Positions 35,829 to 44,257 are shown, counted from the first letter of the stretch. The stretch: DNA of 64,000 nucleotides from an uncultured Rhodopila sp. (GCF_903915725.1 NZ_CAIWTY010000110.1:26724-90723), one strand, 5' to 3'. Notes: a model not told the origin generated them from the letters alone. A program made the numbers and translations.

Positions 35829-37667
35829 TTACGACAGCTTCGACAACGCCCGGTAGACCGTGTTGCGGGACACGCTGAGCCTGCGCGCTGTTTCGCTGAT
35901 ATTGCCCATGGTCTGATGATGCACCGCCCGGATCCGCTCGTGCAGCATCTCCCGCAGCGGGTGCGCGACGGTCGGCTCGTGCGCCACGGCGACGGAGCCG
36001 CCGACGGCTTCGGCGTCGATGCGATTGGGCGGACCGCCGAGCGTCAGGCGCGTCAGCGTGCTGTGCAGCTCGCGGATGTTGCCGGTCCACGCTTGATGCC
36101 GCAGCGCCGCGATGGCCGCATCGTCAATCTGCCAGTCGGGCGCGATGGAGTGGAGCAAATGCCGCGCGATGGCGGCGAAATCGTCTCGTTCGCGCAGCGG
36201 CGGCAACGTGACCTCCACCGTGTTCAGCCGATAGAACAGATCGGCTCTGAAACGACCGGCGGCGATGGCGTCGGTTAAATCGACGTTGGTTGCGGAGAGC
36301 AGCAGCACATCCGCCCGCCGTTGCTTGCCGCCGCCGACGGGGCGCACCGTCCAGTCGTCGAGCAGCCGCAGCATCATTGCCTGCAGCGGCAGTTTCATTT
36401 CGCCGATTTCGTCGAGGAACAAGGTGCCGCCGTCGGCCTCCAGCACCAGGCCGGCCGCGCCCTGGCGTCTGGCGCCGGTGAACGCGCCTTCCGAGTGGCC
36501 GAACATCTCGGCTTCCGCCAGGCTTTCCGGCAGCGCCGCGCAATTGACCGGAACGAAGGCGCCGCGCCTGCCGCTGGCCTGATGCGCATGGCGGGCGAGT
36601 TGTTCTTTACCCGTTCCGGTTTCGCCGCGCAGCAGGATCGGCAGTTTGCGGCGGGCGGCGGCCTCCACCCTGCTGACCGCGGCGGCCACGGCCGGATCGT
36701 CTGCAACGAAACCGGGTTTCGGCGGCGGCGGTTGCGCCGGCATGGCGACCGGACGAATGACGCGCACATTTTCCAGCCGCGCGGCGAAAACGCTGCCGAC
36801 ACGATCCTGTAGCCTGAGTGTCTCGTTGTTGCGGCTTGCGGTCAGCAGATCTTCGAAGCGGGAACTGAACAATTCCTCCAACCGCCGACCGCGGGTCGTT
36901 GGCAGGCCGTGGAGTAGCGCGCGGGCTTGCGAGTTGGCGGCCAGGATCATGCCACCCGGATCGAGCGCCAGCAGCCCGGCGCTGAGGGTGTGGAGATATT
37001 CCGCCCGGCTGTGCAACGCGATCAGCACGTCGGTGCGGTGACATTCCCGGAACAATCCGTTTTCGATCTGCGTGGCCGCCATCGACACCAGCGCGCGGGT
37101 ATGGGTCTGGCGCGAGCGGCAGTCGGACGAGGCATCGAGCACGCCGGCCAGCGCACCCTCGGCATCGAACACCGGCGCCGCCATGCAGGTCAGGCTGCCA
37201 TGGCGGGCGAAGAAATGCTCGGCGCCGTGCACCATGATCGCCTTGCCGGTTTGCGCGACGGTGCCCAGCGCGTTGGTGCCGCAGTTCGTTTCGGTCCACA
37301 GCGTGCCGGGACGGATACTGGTGGCGGCGGCGGTGTCGCTGAAGCTCGGGTCGGTGATGGTATCGAGCAACATGCCGTCCGCCGCAGCGAAGGCGATCAT
37401 GAAGTTGGTACCGGCGATCTGGTGATAGAGGTTGTCCATTTCGCACAAAGCGAGGCGACGGAGCAGGTCGCGGCGTTGCCGGGCTTCGCGCAGCGTCGTT
37501 TCGCCCACAGTTTGCAACGGCGGCGGGTTGTCCGGGTCCAACCCCGCGGCGAGGCAGCGTGTCCAGCTTTCGGCAATGGATGCCGGCAGAAGATCATCCG
37601 GCGCGGCGCCGGTGCGTGCCAGGACGGTGCGCGCGCGGAACAGGCGGTCCTCGGTTGAGAGCAGCAT
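35829..37667 (-). CDS. Sigma-54-dependent activator, AcoR-like (GAF-AAA+-Fis)
   Basis: This 612-aa enhancer-binding protein has a GAF sensory region at about residues 65-210 (LYHQIAGTNFMIAFAAADGM, TLWTETNCGTNALGTV), typical of AcoR-type regulators of alcohol, ketone and diol catabolism. The AAA+ domain spans about 320-545, with Walker A GETGTGKE (348-355), the sigma-54 contact loop GAFTGA (394-399) and Walker B GGTLFLDEIGEM. The Fis-type HTH is at about 580-612 (NISETARRLSVSRNTVYRAL). It is transcribed away from the adh operon, whose -24/-12 promoter and upstream dyads fall in the shared 243-bp gap. It probably activates adh and perhaps prm. Confidence 0.92.
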   Translation of the reverse strand: MLLSTEDRLFRARTVLARTGAAPDDLLPASIAESWTRCLAAGLDPDNPPPLQTVGETTLREARQRRDLLRRLALCEMDNLYHQIAGTNFMIAFAAADGMLLDTITDPSFSDTAAATSIRPGTLWTETNCGTNALGTVAQTGKAIMVHGAEHFFARHGSLTCMAAPVFDAEGALAGVLDASSDCRSRQTHTRALVSMAATQIENGLFRECHRTDVLIALHSRAEYLHTLSAGLLALDPGGMILAANSQARALLHGLPTTRGRRLEELFSSRFEDLLTASRNNETLRLQDRVGSVFAARLENVRVIRPVAMPAQPPPPKPGFVADDPAVAAAVSRVEAAARRKLPILLRGETGTGKEQLARHAHQASGRRGAFVPVNCAALPESLAEAEMFGHSEGAFTGARRQGAAGLVLEADGGTLFLDEIGEMKLPLQAMMLRLLDDWTVRPVGGGKQRRADVLLLSATNVDLTDAIAAGRFRADLFYRLNTVEVTLPPLRERDDFAAIARHLLHSIAPDWQIDDAAIAALRHQAWTGNIRELHSTLTRLTLGGPPNRIDAEAVGGSVAVAHEPTVAHPLREMLHERIRAVHHQTMGNISETARRLSVSRNTVYRALSKLS

Positions 37668-37760
37668 GCGGATTGGGTCCTCCCGTTATGCCGGTATTTG
37701 TTCCGGTTCAATCTTTGATCATACGGTGTTCCGTGGGGCTGCGTTCGTCAACTCTTCGAC

Positions 37761-37777
37761 TGTTCCAGAACGGAACA
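37761..37777. promoter_or_regulatory. Activator-site dyad 1 upstream of adh
   Basis: TGTTCCAGAACGGAACA is a 17-bp dyad with 6-bp perfect arms (TGTTCC/GGAACA) and a 5-bp centre. Its centre is 34 bp (about three helical turns) from dyad 2, and it lies upstream of the -24/-12 element. It is a likely enhancer site for a Fis-type sigma-54 activator. Confidence 0.72.
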
Positions 37778-37794
37778 CCTGCGCCGGACTGCAC

Positions 37795-37811
37795 TGTTGC
37801 GAGGCGCAACA
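37795..37811. promoter_or_regulatory. Activator-site dyad 2 upstream of adh
   Basis: TGTTGCGAGGCGCAACA is a 17-bp dyad with 7-bp perfect arms around a 3-bp centre. Its centre is about 52 bp upstream of the -24 GG. It shares the TGTT...AACA frame with dyad 1. Confidence 0.72.
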
Positions 37812-37853
37812 GCGCAGGGTTTGCCGTGATAGATAGAACAATAGGTTAGCTGT

Positions 37854-37869
37854 TGGCACGGCGGTTGCT
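37854..37869 (+). promoter_or_regulatory. Sigma-54 (-24/-12) promoter of the adh operon
   Basis: TGGCACGGCGGTTGCT matches the consensus TGGCAC-N5-TTGCW exactly, with GG and GC separated by 10 bp. It lies 42 bp before the adh ATG, placing the transcript start near 37880. Confidence 0.88.
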
Positions 37870-37910
37870 GACCTTCCTGCGCAAAACCAAAACGCCAGGG
37901 AGGACGCGCC

Positions 37911-38954
37911 ATGAAAGCTGCGGTGCTGCACGCATACGACGAGAAACTCGCCGGCCCGGAATTCGTGCGCTATCAGGACGTACCCGATCCGAAAATCGAG
38001 AAGCCGACGGATGTTATCGTGCGCATCGGCGGGGCGGGAGTCTGCCGCACTGATCTGCACATTGTCGAAGGCATCTGGCGCAGCAAGGTCGAGGTGCAGT
38101 TGCCCTATATCATGGGCCACGAAAACGCCGGCTGGGTCGAGGAAGTCGGCAAGGCTGTTGAAAGCGTGAAAGTCGGCGACGCGGTGATCTGCCATCCGCT
38201 GGTGACCAGCGGGCATTGCCTGGCGTGCCGCCGCGGCGACGACATGCACGCCACCGACAGCCGCTTTCCCGGCATCAACGCCAACGGCGGATACGCGCAA
38301 TATCTGGCGACCGGCGAACGCAGCCTGATCAAGCTGCCCGGCTCGCTGACGCCGAAGGCTGTCGCGCCCTACACCGATGCAGGGCTGACTGCTTACCGCG
38401 CCGCGAAAAAGGCGTCCCGTCATCTGCTGCCCGGCGAATATGCCGTCTGCATCGGCGCGGGCGGGCTGGGCCATATCGGCATCCAGGTACTGCGCGCCCT
38501 GTGCGCGGCCGAAATCATCGTGGTGGATCAGTCGGACCTGGCGCTGAACCTGGCGAAGGAATGCGGCGCCCATTACGTTGTCAAAGCGGACGGCAATGAG
38601 GTTGAGAGCGTGCTGGCGCTGACCGGTGGCCATGGCGCGGAGGCGGTGATCGATTTCGTGGGCGAGGGCAGCGCGGTGGCCAAGGGCATCGCGATGACCC
38701 GCAATGGCGGGTATTATTACATTGTCGGCTATGGTGGCAAAATCGACCTGCCCACCATCGATATGATTACCACCGAAAAGACCATCGTCGGCAATCTGGT
38801 TGGCACCTACCCGGAACTGGTTGAGCTGATGGCGCTGGCGGATCGTGGATTGGTCACGCTGAGCACCAAGGAATACCGGCTGAGCGAGGCCAATCAGGCG
38901 CTGCTTGACCTGCATCACGGCAAGATCAAGGGCCGCGCCGTGCTGGTGCCATGA
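37911..38954 (+). CDS. NAD(P)-dependent zinc alcohol dehydrogenase of the monooxygenase locus
   Basis: This 347-aa medium-chain ADH has catalytic zinc ligands Cys45 (GAGVCRTDLHI) and His70-Glu71 (MGHENAG), and the Rossmann motif IGAGGLGHIGIQV followed by IVVDQSDLAL (Asp, NAD preference). The structural-zinc loop looks incomplete: only Cys103 and Cys106 of the usual four cysteines are present (SGHCLACRRGDDMHA). Sitting under its own sigma-54 promoter next to the prm operon, it probably oxidises the alcohol made by the monooxygenase, such as 2-propanol if propane is the substrate. The stop overlaps the WD40-like gene by 4 bp. Confidence 0.88.
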   Translation: MKAAVLHAYDEKLAGPEFVRYQDVPDPKIEKPTDVIVRIGGAGVCRTDLHIVEGIWRSKVEVQLPYIMGHENAGWVEEVGKAVESVKVGDAVICHPLVTSGHCLACRRGDDMHATDSRFPGINANGGYAQYLATGERSLIKLPGSLTPKAVAPYTDAGLTAYRAAKKASRHLLPGEYAVCIGAGGLGHIGIQVLRALCAAEIIVVDQSDLALNLAKECGAHYVVKADGNEVESVLALTGGHGAEAVIDFVGEGSAVAKGIAMTRNGGYYYIVGYGGKIDLPTIDMITTEKTIVGNLVGTYPELVELMALADRGLVTLSTKEYRLSEANQALLDLHHGKIKGRAVLVP

Positions 38955-39985
38955 GCGCGCGGCCGCTGCTTGATCTTCTGGGTGCTCGCTGGCGGGTTGG
39001 CGTGGCCGCCGCGGCGGTCGCCTGGGACGAAGTCGCCGGTTTCGCCCTGGGCGACGGCACCTTGGCGCTGGTGCCGCCGTCCTGGGAGGGCGGGCCGGTG
39101 CTACGGCCACGTAAGGATGGCGGTGTGGAACTGGTGCCTTTGACAGTTCCCGCCCCGCCCGCGGCCCGCGTGCCGGCGCATCGCGGCGCCTGCCTGGCGG
39201 TTGTTGCGGACCCTGACGGCGGATTTCTGAGCGGCGGAAGCGACGGACGGGTCGTCCGTGTGATGCCCGACGCGGAGGTGCGGGCGCTGGGGCATCTCGA
39301 CATCGCGGTGTCGCTGGTGGCCGCCGGGCCGGGCGGTTGGAGAGCCGCCGCGGTCGGCCGGAGGGTGCATCGATTCGGTGCCGACGCGTCGCGGATTGAG
39401 GCCGGGGGTTCTGTCGCGTCGCTGGCTGTTGAGCCAACCGGCGCGCGACTGGCGATTGGGCATGCCGGTGGGATATCGCTGTGGGCGGGGGGTGGTTTGC
39501 CTCGGGTCCTGCCGGCGCCCGGAACGCTCGGCGTGGTGTGGAACAAGGAGCGTGCGGGCAGTTTCACCGGCGACGGAACGGTGCATGCCTGGCAGCCGCC
39601 GGAAACAATCGCGCTTGGCGAAACGGTTTCCGCCATCGCCGCTTCGGGTGATGGATTCATCATTGCGGTTGGCGGCCGGGTGCTGCTCTGGCGTCCCGGG
39701 GAAGAACCGGTGCCGTGCGGTGTCGCCAACCAACAGACGGTGACCCGCATCGCCAGTCATCCGCGCCGGGTCTTGATCGCCGTCGGCTATGCCAACGGGG
39801 CGGTTTTGCTGTGCCAGCCGGACAGTTCCTCGCTGCTGTTCGTGCGCGCCGCCGGCGAAGGGGCGGTGACGGCGCTCGGATTTTCACCAGGCGGCGATCA
39901 TCTCGCCATCGGGACGGAGGGCGGGGAGATCGCCGTGCTGGCGACACCCGATCACCTGTTCCGCGACGCTACGAGGGCAGCATGA
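38951..39985 (+). CDS. WD40-like beta-propeller protein
   Basis: This 344-aa protein is made of repeated four-strand blades with recurring 'G..DG.V..W' and 'A.HP..G..LAVG..DG.I.LW' patterns. Examples are GGFLSGGSDGRVVRVMPDAE, PTGARLAIGHAGGISLWAGG, GSFTGDGTVHAWQPPE, RRVLIAVGYANGAVLLCQPD and GDHLAIGTEGGEIAVL. This makes six or seven blades. It has no signal peptide or catalytic motif, so it is probably a cytoplasmic scaffold. It is coupled by ATGA overlaps to adh upstream and to a 56-aa gene downstream. Its presence in a di-iron monooxygenase locus is unusual; it may organise the oxidation enzymes. Confidence 0.75.
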   Translation: MSARPLLDLLGARWRVGVAAAAVAWDEVAGFALGDGTLALVPPSWEGGPVLRPRKDGGVELVPLTVPAPPAARVPAHRGACLAVVADPDGGFLSGGSDGRVVRVMPDAEVRALGHLDIAVSLVAAGPGGWRAAAVGRRVHRFGADASRIEAGGSVASLAVEPTGARLAIGHAGGISLWAGGGLPRVLPAPGTLGVVWNKERAGSFTGDGTVHAWQPPETIALGETVSAIAASGDGFIIAVGGRVLLWRPGEEPVPCGVANQQTVTRIASHPRRVLIAVGYANGAVLLCQPDSSSLLFVRAAGEGAVTALGFSPGGDHLAIGTEGGEIAVLATPDHLFRDATRAA

Positions 39986-40152
39986 CAGAGGAAGATCAAT
40001 CCAAGGACCGCTATTTCGAGCGCGTCGGTGAACTGGCCGAGGAAATGATTGCCGCCCATGGCAAGGACTTCACCATGGGCACGCTGGTGCTGGCTGCGCG
40101 CTTTATCGTCGAGGGCAAGCCGCTGGTGCGGCGTTCGGAAGCGAAACAATGA
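39982..40152 (+). CDS. 56-aa conserved-looking small protein
   Basis: From ATG 39982, which overlaps the WD40-like gene's stop (ATGA), the frame encodes MTEEDQSKDRYFERVGELAE and continues to HGKDFTMGTLVLAARFIVEG before a basic C terminus. It is mostly helical and soluble, and it is the last gene of the adh operon. The frame is preserved and its codon use is like that of its neighbours. I do not recognise the family. Confidence 0.65.
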   Translation: MTEEDQSKDRYFERVGELAEEMIAAHGKDFTMGTLVLAARFIVEGKPLVRRSEAKQ

Positions 40153-40168
40153 TCGCTGCGGCGCAGCA

Positions 40169-40185
40169 TGTCGCAGCGTGCGACA
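40169..40185. promoter_or_regulatory. Activator-site dyad 1 upstream of prmA
   Basis: TGTCGCAGCGTGCGACA is a 17-bp dyad with 7-bp perfect arms. An overlapping everted copy (TGCGACA-GG-TGTCGCA, 40179-40194) follows. It starts 17 bp after the end of the preceding gene. Confidence 0.75.
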
Positions 40186-40200
40186 GGTGTCGCATGCACC

Positions 40201-40217
40201 TGTCCCAAAATGAGACA
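40201..40217. promoter_or_regulatory. Activator-site dyad 2 upstream of prmA
   Basis: TGTCCCAAAATGAGACA is a 17-bp dyad with 6 of 7 arm positions matched and the same TGTC-N-CA-N3-TG-N-GACA layout as dyad 1. The centres are 32 bp apart. The AT-rich 40218-40280 separates it from the -24/-12 promoter and could be a bending (IHF-type) region. Confidence 0.75.
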
Positions 40218-40280
40218 CTGTATTATGCTGCACTTGCTAACGATCAGCAGAAGTTCAACGGTTATATCGTTAACATTGTC

Positions 40281-40296
40281 TGGCATAGAATTTGCC
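40281..40296 (+). promoter_or_regulatory. Sigma-54 (-24/-12) promoter of the prm operon
   Basis: TGGCATAGAATTTGCC gives GG-N10-GC with strong TGGCA and TTGC halves, 72 bp before the prmA ATG. The predicted start of transcription is near 40307. Confidence 0.85.
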
Positions 40297-40367
40297 AATG
40301 GCTATTCTGGCCGGGCTGGACTACACTCAGTATCGGCCGCCGTAACGACCAAGAAGGAGACATTTAA

Positions 40368-42038
40368 ATGCCTGATGGTTTGACCTTAAACAAGATCGTC
40401 GCACAGCGCGGAATCAGTATCGGCGAAGCCACCCGCCGCGTGGCGGATCTTGGCTGGACGCCGAGCTATGTCCAGGAAGCAATGACCTTCCCGACCGACT
40501 ACAAGATCAAGAAATCCCCGCGCGATCCGATGAAGCAGGTGCTGCGCTCCTACTTCCCGATGCAGGAGGAAAAGGACAACCGGGTTTACGGCGCACTGGA
40601 TGCGGCGCTGCGCGGCGACATGTTCCGCAACGTGGAGCCGCGCTGGGTGGAATGGATGAAGCTGTTCCTCGCCATCATCCCCTTCCCCGAAATCTCCGCC
40701 GCCCGTTCCATGGCCATGGTTGGCCGCCTCGCCCCCGGTGAGGAACTGCGCACCGGCTTCGCCATGCAGATGGTCGATGAATTCCGCCACTCCACGATTC
40801 AGATGAACCTGAAGAAGTGGTATATGGAAAACTATATCGACCCGGCCGGGTTCGACATCACCGAGGCCGCGTTCGGCCGCTGCTATGCCACCACCATCGG
40901 GCGTCAGTTCGCCGAGGGTTTCGTGACCGGCGATGCGATCACCTCGGCCAACGTCTACCTGACGGTCGTTGCGGAAACCGCATTCACCAACACGCTGTTC
41001 GTGGCGATGCCGTCGGAGGCCGCGCGCAACGGCGACTATGCCTTGCCGACGGTGTTCCTGTCGGTCCAGTCGGACGAAAGCCGGCATATCGGCAACGGCC
41101 ATTCGTTGCTGATGTCGCTGATCAACGATCCGGACAACCACCAACTGCTCGAGCGCGACCTGAAATATGCGTTCTGGCAGAACCACGCCATTGTCGATGC
41201 CGCCGTCGGCACGATCGTCGAATACGGCACCACCAACCGCGACAAGAACAAGGAAAGCTATGCCGAATTGTGGCATCGCTGGATCTATGAGGATTACTAC
41301 CGGACCTACATGCTGCCGCTGGAGAAATACGGCATCAAGATCCACCACGACGATGTCGGCGCGGCCTGGGACCGCATGGTCAAGAAGAACTATGTCCATC
41401 TGACCGCGCAGTTCTTCTCCGTCGGCTGGCCGGTGAATTTCTGGCGGATCGAGGCGCAGACTGAAAAGGACTTCGAGTGGTTCGAGCATAAATATCCGGG
41501 CTGGTACGCCGAGTTCGGCGATTACTGGAAGTGGTATGCCAAGCTGTCCACCCCGGGCGAGAAGGCCATCCTGTTCAACGGCGATGTGGGCTACAGCTAC
41601 CCGCACCGTTGCTGGAGCTGCATGGTGCCTTGCCTGATCCGCGAAGATTTCTGCTGTGATGAGGTTGACGGCCAGATCTACACCTATTGCTCCGAGATCT
41701 GCCGTTGGACGCACAAGACCGCGTTCGCGGCGGAATACGAGGGGCGGCCAACGCCGGCGATGGGCCGCTTCAGCGGGCGGCGTGAGTGGGAGACCTGCTA
41801 CGATGGATGGGATGTTGCCGACGCCATCAAGGATCTTGGTTTCGTCCGTTCCGACGGGGAAACCCTGATGCCGCAGCCGCATCTGATCTTCGATGACAAG
41901 AAGATGTGGAAGCTTGAGCATCTGCGCGGCGACAAGCTGGGCAGCCCGCTGCAGGCGTTCCGCAAGCTGACCCCGGAAGCGCGCGAAGCGGCGGTGGCTG
42001 AGTACCGCAAGGGCTTCAAGATCAATCCGATCCACTAA
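40368..42038 (+). CDS. prmA: Di-iron monooxygenase hydroxylase, large subunit (propane/acetone/phenol type)
   Basis: The 556-aa alpha subunit of a soluble di-iron monooxygenase is close to PrmA/MimA. It binds the carboxylate-bridged Fe2 centre that inserts O into the substrate. The ligand set is readable: Glu108 (PFPEIS), Glu138-x-x-His141 (DEFRH), Glu203 (VAETAF) and Glu237-x-x-His240 (DESRH). A C-terminal cysteine cluster (Cys415-x-x-Cys418, Cys422; Cys441, Cys445) is typical of this group. AAGGAGA before ATG 40368 is a strong ribosome-binding site. Gene order A-reductase-beta-coupling protein and a dedicated GroEL match the group 5 propane/ketone/phenol enzymes. The actual substrate cannot be read from sequence. 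Confidence 0.92.
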   Translation: MPDGLTLNKIVAQRGISIGEATRRVADLGWTPSYVQEAMTFPTDYKIKKSPRDPMKQVLRSYFPMQEEKDNRVYGALDAALRGDMFRNVEPRWVEWMKLFLAIIPFPEISAARSMAMVGRLAPGEELRTGFAMQMVDEFRHSTIQMNLKKWYMENYIDPAGFDITEAAFGRCYATTIGRQFAEGFVTGDAITSANVYLTVVAETAFTNTLFVAMPSEAARNGDYALPTVFLSVQSDESRHIGNGHSLLMSLINDPDNHQLLERDLKYAFWQNHAIVDAAVGTIVEYGTTNRDKNKESYAELWHRWIYEDYYRTYMLPLEKYGIKIHHDDVGAAWDRMVKKNYVHLTAQFFSVGWPVNFWRIEAQTEKDFEWFEHKYPGWYAEFGDYWKWYAKLSTPGEKAILFNGDVGYSYPHRCWSCMVPCLIREDFCCDEVDGQIYTYCSEICRWTHKTAFAAEYEGRPTPAMGRFSGRREWETCYDGWDVADAIKDLGFVRSDGETLMPQPHLIFDDKKMWKLEHLRGDKLGSPLQAFRKLTPEAREAAVAEYRKGFKINPIH

Positions 42039-42096
42039 CAACGAACCGGGCGGAGGCCGGAGTTCCGGCCTCCGTTCACTTTGGATGGGAAGCGTC

Positions 42097-43134
42097 ATGT
42101 CGGACAAGGTCCATCGGGTCCGTTTCGAGCCAGTCGGTGTCGAAATGGATGTCAACGAGGACGAAACGGTGCTGGATGCGGCGTTCCGCCAGGGCATTTC
42201 GCTGGCGCATGGCTGCAAGGAAGGTCAGTGCAGCAGTTGCAAGTCCCTGCTGATCGACGGCGACATCGAGCTGCTGAAATATTCCACCTTCGCGCTGCCG
42301 GACTATCAGAAGGACACCGACCATATTCTGCTGTGCCGCACCCTGGCCTACAGTGACATCACCGTCGAACTGCTGAACTACGACGAAGACCTGATGCGGC
42401 GCTCGATCGCGGTGAAGACGTTCAATGCGGCGGTGACCGGTATCCGGCCGCTGACGCATGACATCCGGGTGCTGGAGATCGAACTGGATGCCCCGCTGCG
42501 CTTCTGGGCCGGGCAATATGTCGATCTGACCATTCCGGGCGCGGATATTACGCGGTCGTTCTCGATGGCGAACACGCCGGGCGAACAGAGCCGGCTGAGT
42601 TTCATCATCAAGCGCTATCCGCAGGGTGCGTTCTCGGCTTTGCTCGATGGCGGGTTACAGGTCGGGCAGCGCCTGACGGCAAAGGGTCCTTATGGCACCT
42701 GCTTTCGCCGCGAAGACCGTTCCGGGCCGATGCTGCTGATTGGCGGCGGGTCGGGCATGTCGCCGCTGTGGTCGATCCTGCACGATCATGTCGAAAGCGG
42801 AGAAAACCGGCCGATCCGCTTCTTCTACGGTGCCCGCACCCGGGCTGACCTTTTCTACCTGGAAGAATTCTCCGCGCTGACGGCCCGGCTGCCGGATTTC
42901 CGTTTCATTCCGGCCTTGTCGCATGCGGAACCCGACGACCTCTGGACCGCCGAAACCGGGTTTATCCACGACGTCGTCGCCCGCACCTTGCGGGTGGAGG
43001 GGTTGGATGGCGACATCGATGCCTATTCCTGCGGCCCTCCGCCGATGATCGACGCCGTTCTGCCGGTATTGCAGATGGCCGGCGTGGAGCCCGAACGAAT
43101 CTACTTCGACAAGTTCACACCGGCTGTCCGTTAG
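42097..43134 (+). CDS. prmB: Monooxygenase reductase (ferredoxin-FAD-NAD oxidoreductase)
   Basis: The product of about 345 aa passes NADH electrons to the hydroxylase. A plant-type [2Fe-2S] ferredoxin domain lies at residues 1-95 (cluster Cys in HGCKEGQCSSCKSLLIDGD and HILLCRTL). The FAD-binding domain is at about 105-205 (FWAGQYVDLTIPG, RSFSMANTPGE) and the NAD domain at about 210-345 (LLIGGGSGMSPLWSIL, YSCGPPPMIDAV). Start ATG 42097 follows GGGAAG well; ATG 42085, 12 bases upstream in the same frame, cannot be excluded. It lies 46 bp after prmA. Confidence 0.93.
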   Translation: MSDKVHRVRFEPVGVEMDVNEDETVLDAAFRQGISLAHGCKEGQCSSCKSLLIDGDIELLKYSTFALPDYQKDTDHILLCRTLAYSDITVELLNYDEDLMRRSIAVKTFNAAVTGIRPLTHDIRVLEIELDAPLRFWAGQYVDLTIPGADITRSFSMANTPGEQSRLSFIIKRYPQGAFSALLDGGLQVGQRLTAKGPYGTCFRREDRSGPMLLIGGGSGMSPLWSILHDHVESGENRPIRFFYGARTRADLFYLEEFSALTARLPDFRFIPALSHAEPDDLWTAETGFIHDVVARTLRVEGLDGDIDAYSCGPPPMIDAVLPVLQMAGVEPERIYFDKFTPAVR

Positions 43135-43159
43135 CCGCAACAACAGGGAGACCACGACA

Positions 43160-44236
43160 ATGAGCGCAACACAAGAACCCGTAAAATCGGGCGCCGCGGG
43201 CGCCGCGGTATTCGCAGGTTCCGACAGCCGTCGTTACAACTACTACGACCCGAAGGGCCGCAAGGCAACCCATTACGAGGACATGACGGTTGACGTGCAG
43301 CCGGACCCGAAGCGGTATTTGCTACAGGACTGGATCATCAGCTTCGCCGACGGGACGCCGACATATTACGAGGGCTGGACGCAGCTCAAAAGCAGCGACT
43401 GGCACAAATACCGTGCGGTGGACCAGGAGTGGGAGCGCACGCATTATCAGCGACAATCCACCATCGTGGGCATGCTGAAGAACGTCATCGAGAATGGCCG
43501 CCGATCGGGCGCTCCGGCACGATTTGACAAGGCGTGGGTGAAGGTGTTGCAGGATCATCTCGGCGCCTACAAGCACGCCGAGTTCGGGCTGGGCACCTCG
43601 ACGATGCAGGCGCAGCGCTATGGCTACACGCAGATGATCAACAACGCGATCCTGACGAATTCGTCCTACAAATTGCGGTTCGCGCAGGACCTGACGCTGT
43701 ATCTTGGGGAAATTGCGCTGGATATCGAGGGCTTCGATCTCGACTCCGGCAAGACGCATTGGCTGGAGGATCCGATCTGGCAGGGCACGCGCAAATCCAT
43801 CGAAACGATCATGGGGGCCACCGACTATCTGGAGCAGTATTTCGCCACCAACGTCATCTTCGAGCCGCTGATCGGCGAATTGTTCCGCAGCGGCTTCGTG
43901 ATGCAGATGGCGGCGGCGCAGAACGACTTCATATCGCCGGCGATCGTCTCGGCGGCGGAAGGCGACTATGAGCGCAACCTGGCCAACACGGTTGAGCTGT
44001 TCTCCATGCTGGTGCAGGATCAGCAACACGGCGAGAAGAACCGGCAAATTCTCGTGAACTGGGCGCAGACCCATGGCGCGCTGGCGGTCGAGGCGGCGAA
44101 CCAGTTGCAGCCGATTTGGTCGCAGCCGCGCGTAAAGGTGGCGCAGTTTGCCGATGCCTTCGACCAGGCCAAGAATCGCCTGCGCGCCATAGCGGCGGAA
44201 ATTGGTTTCGATGTCCGGCCGATCATCGGCGGCTGA
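43160..44236 (+). CDS. prmC: Monooxygenase hydroxylase, small (beta) subunit
   Basis: The 358-aa all-helical beta subunit supports the alpha subunit but does not bind iron. Family marks are YNYYDPKGRKATHYEDMTVD near the N terminus, LGEIALDIEGFDLDSGKTHW and ENAVELFSM-like helices (here NLANTVELFSMLVQDQQHGE). Residual ligand-like positions lack the full Glu/His set of the alpha subunit. ACAGGGAGACC provides the ribosome-binding site. It follows the reductase by 25 bp. Confidence 0.92.
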   Translation: MSATQEPVKSGAAGAAVFAGSDSRRYNYYDPKGRKATHYEDMTVDVQPDPKRYLLQDWIISFADGTPTYYEGWTQLKSSDWHKYRAVDQEWERTHYQRQSTIVGMLKNVIENGRRSGAPARFDKAWVKVLQDHLGAYKHAEFGLGTSTMQAQRYGYTQMINNAILTNSSYKLRFAQDLTLYLGEIALDIEGFDLDSGKTHWLEDPIWQGTRKSIETIMGATDYLEQYFATNVIFEPLIGELFRSGFVMQMAAAQNDFISPAIVSAAEGDYERNLANTVELFSMLVQDQQHGEKNRQILVNWAQTHGALAVEAANQLQPIWSQPRVKVAQFADAFDQAKNRLRAIAAEIGFDVRPIIGG

Positions 44237-44257
44237 CCCCATCAGGAGAATCGTATT

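Noticed and set aside
40368..42038. Methane monooxygenase (MmoX) assignment
   Set aside because: Gene order, subunit set (no gamma subunit) and companion chaperonin and amidohydrolase fit propane/ketone/phenol-type enzymes instead.
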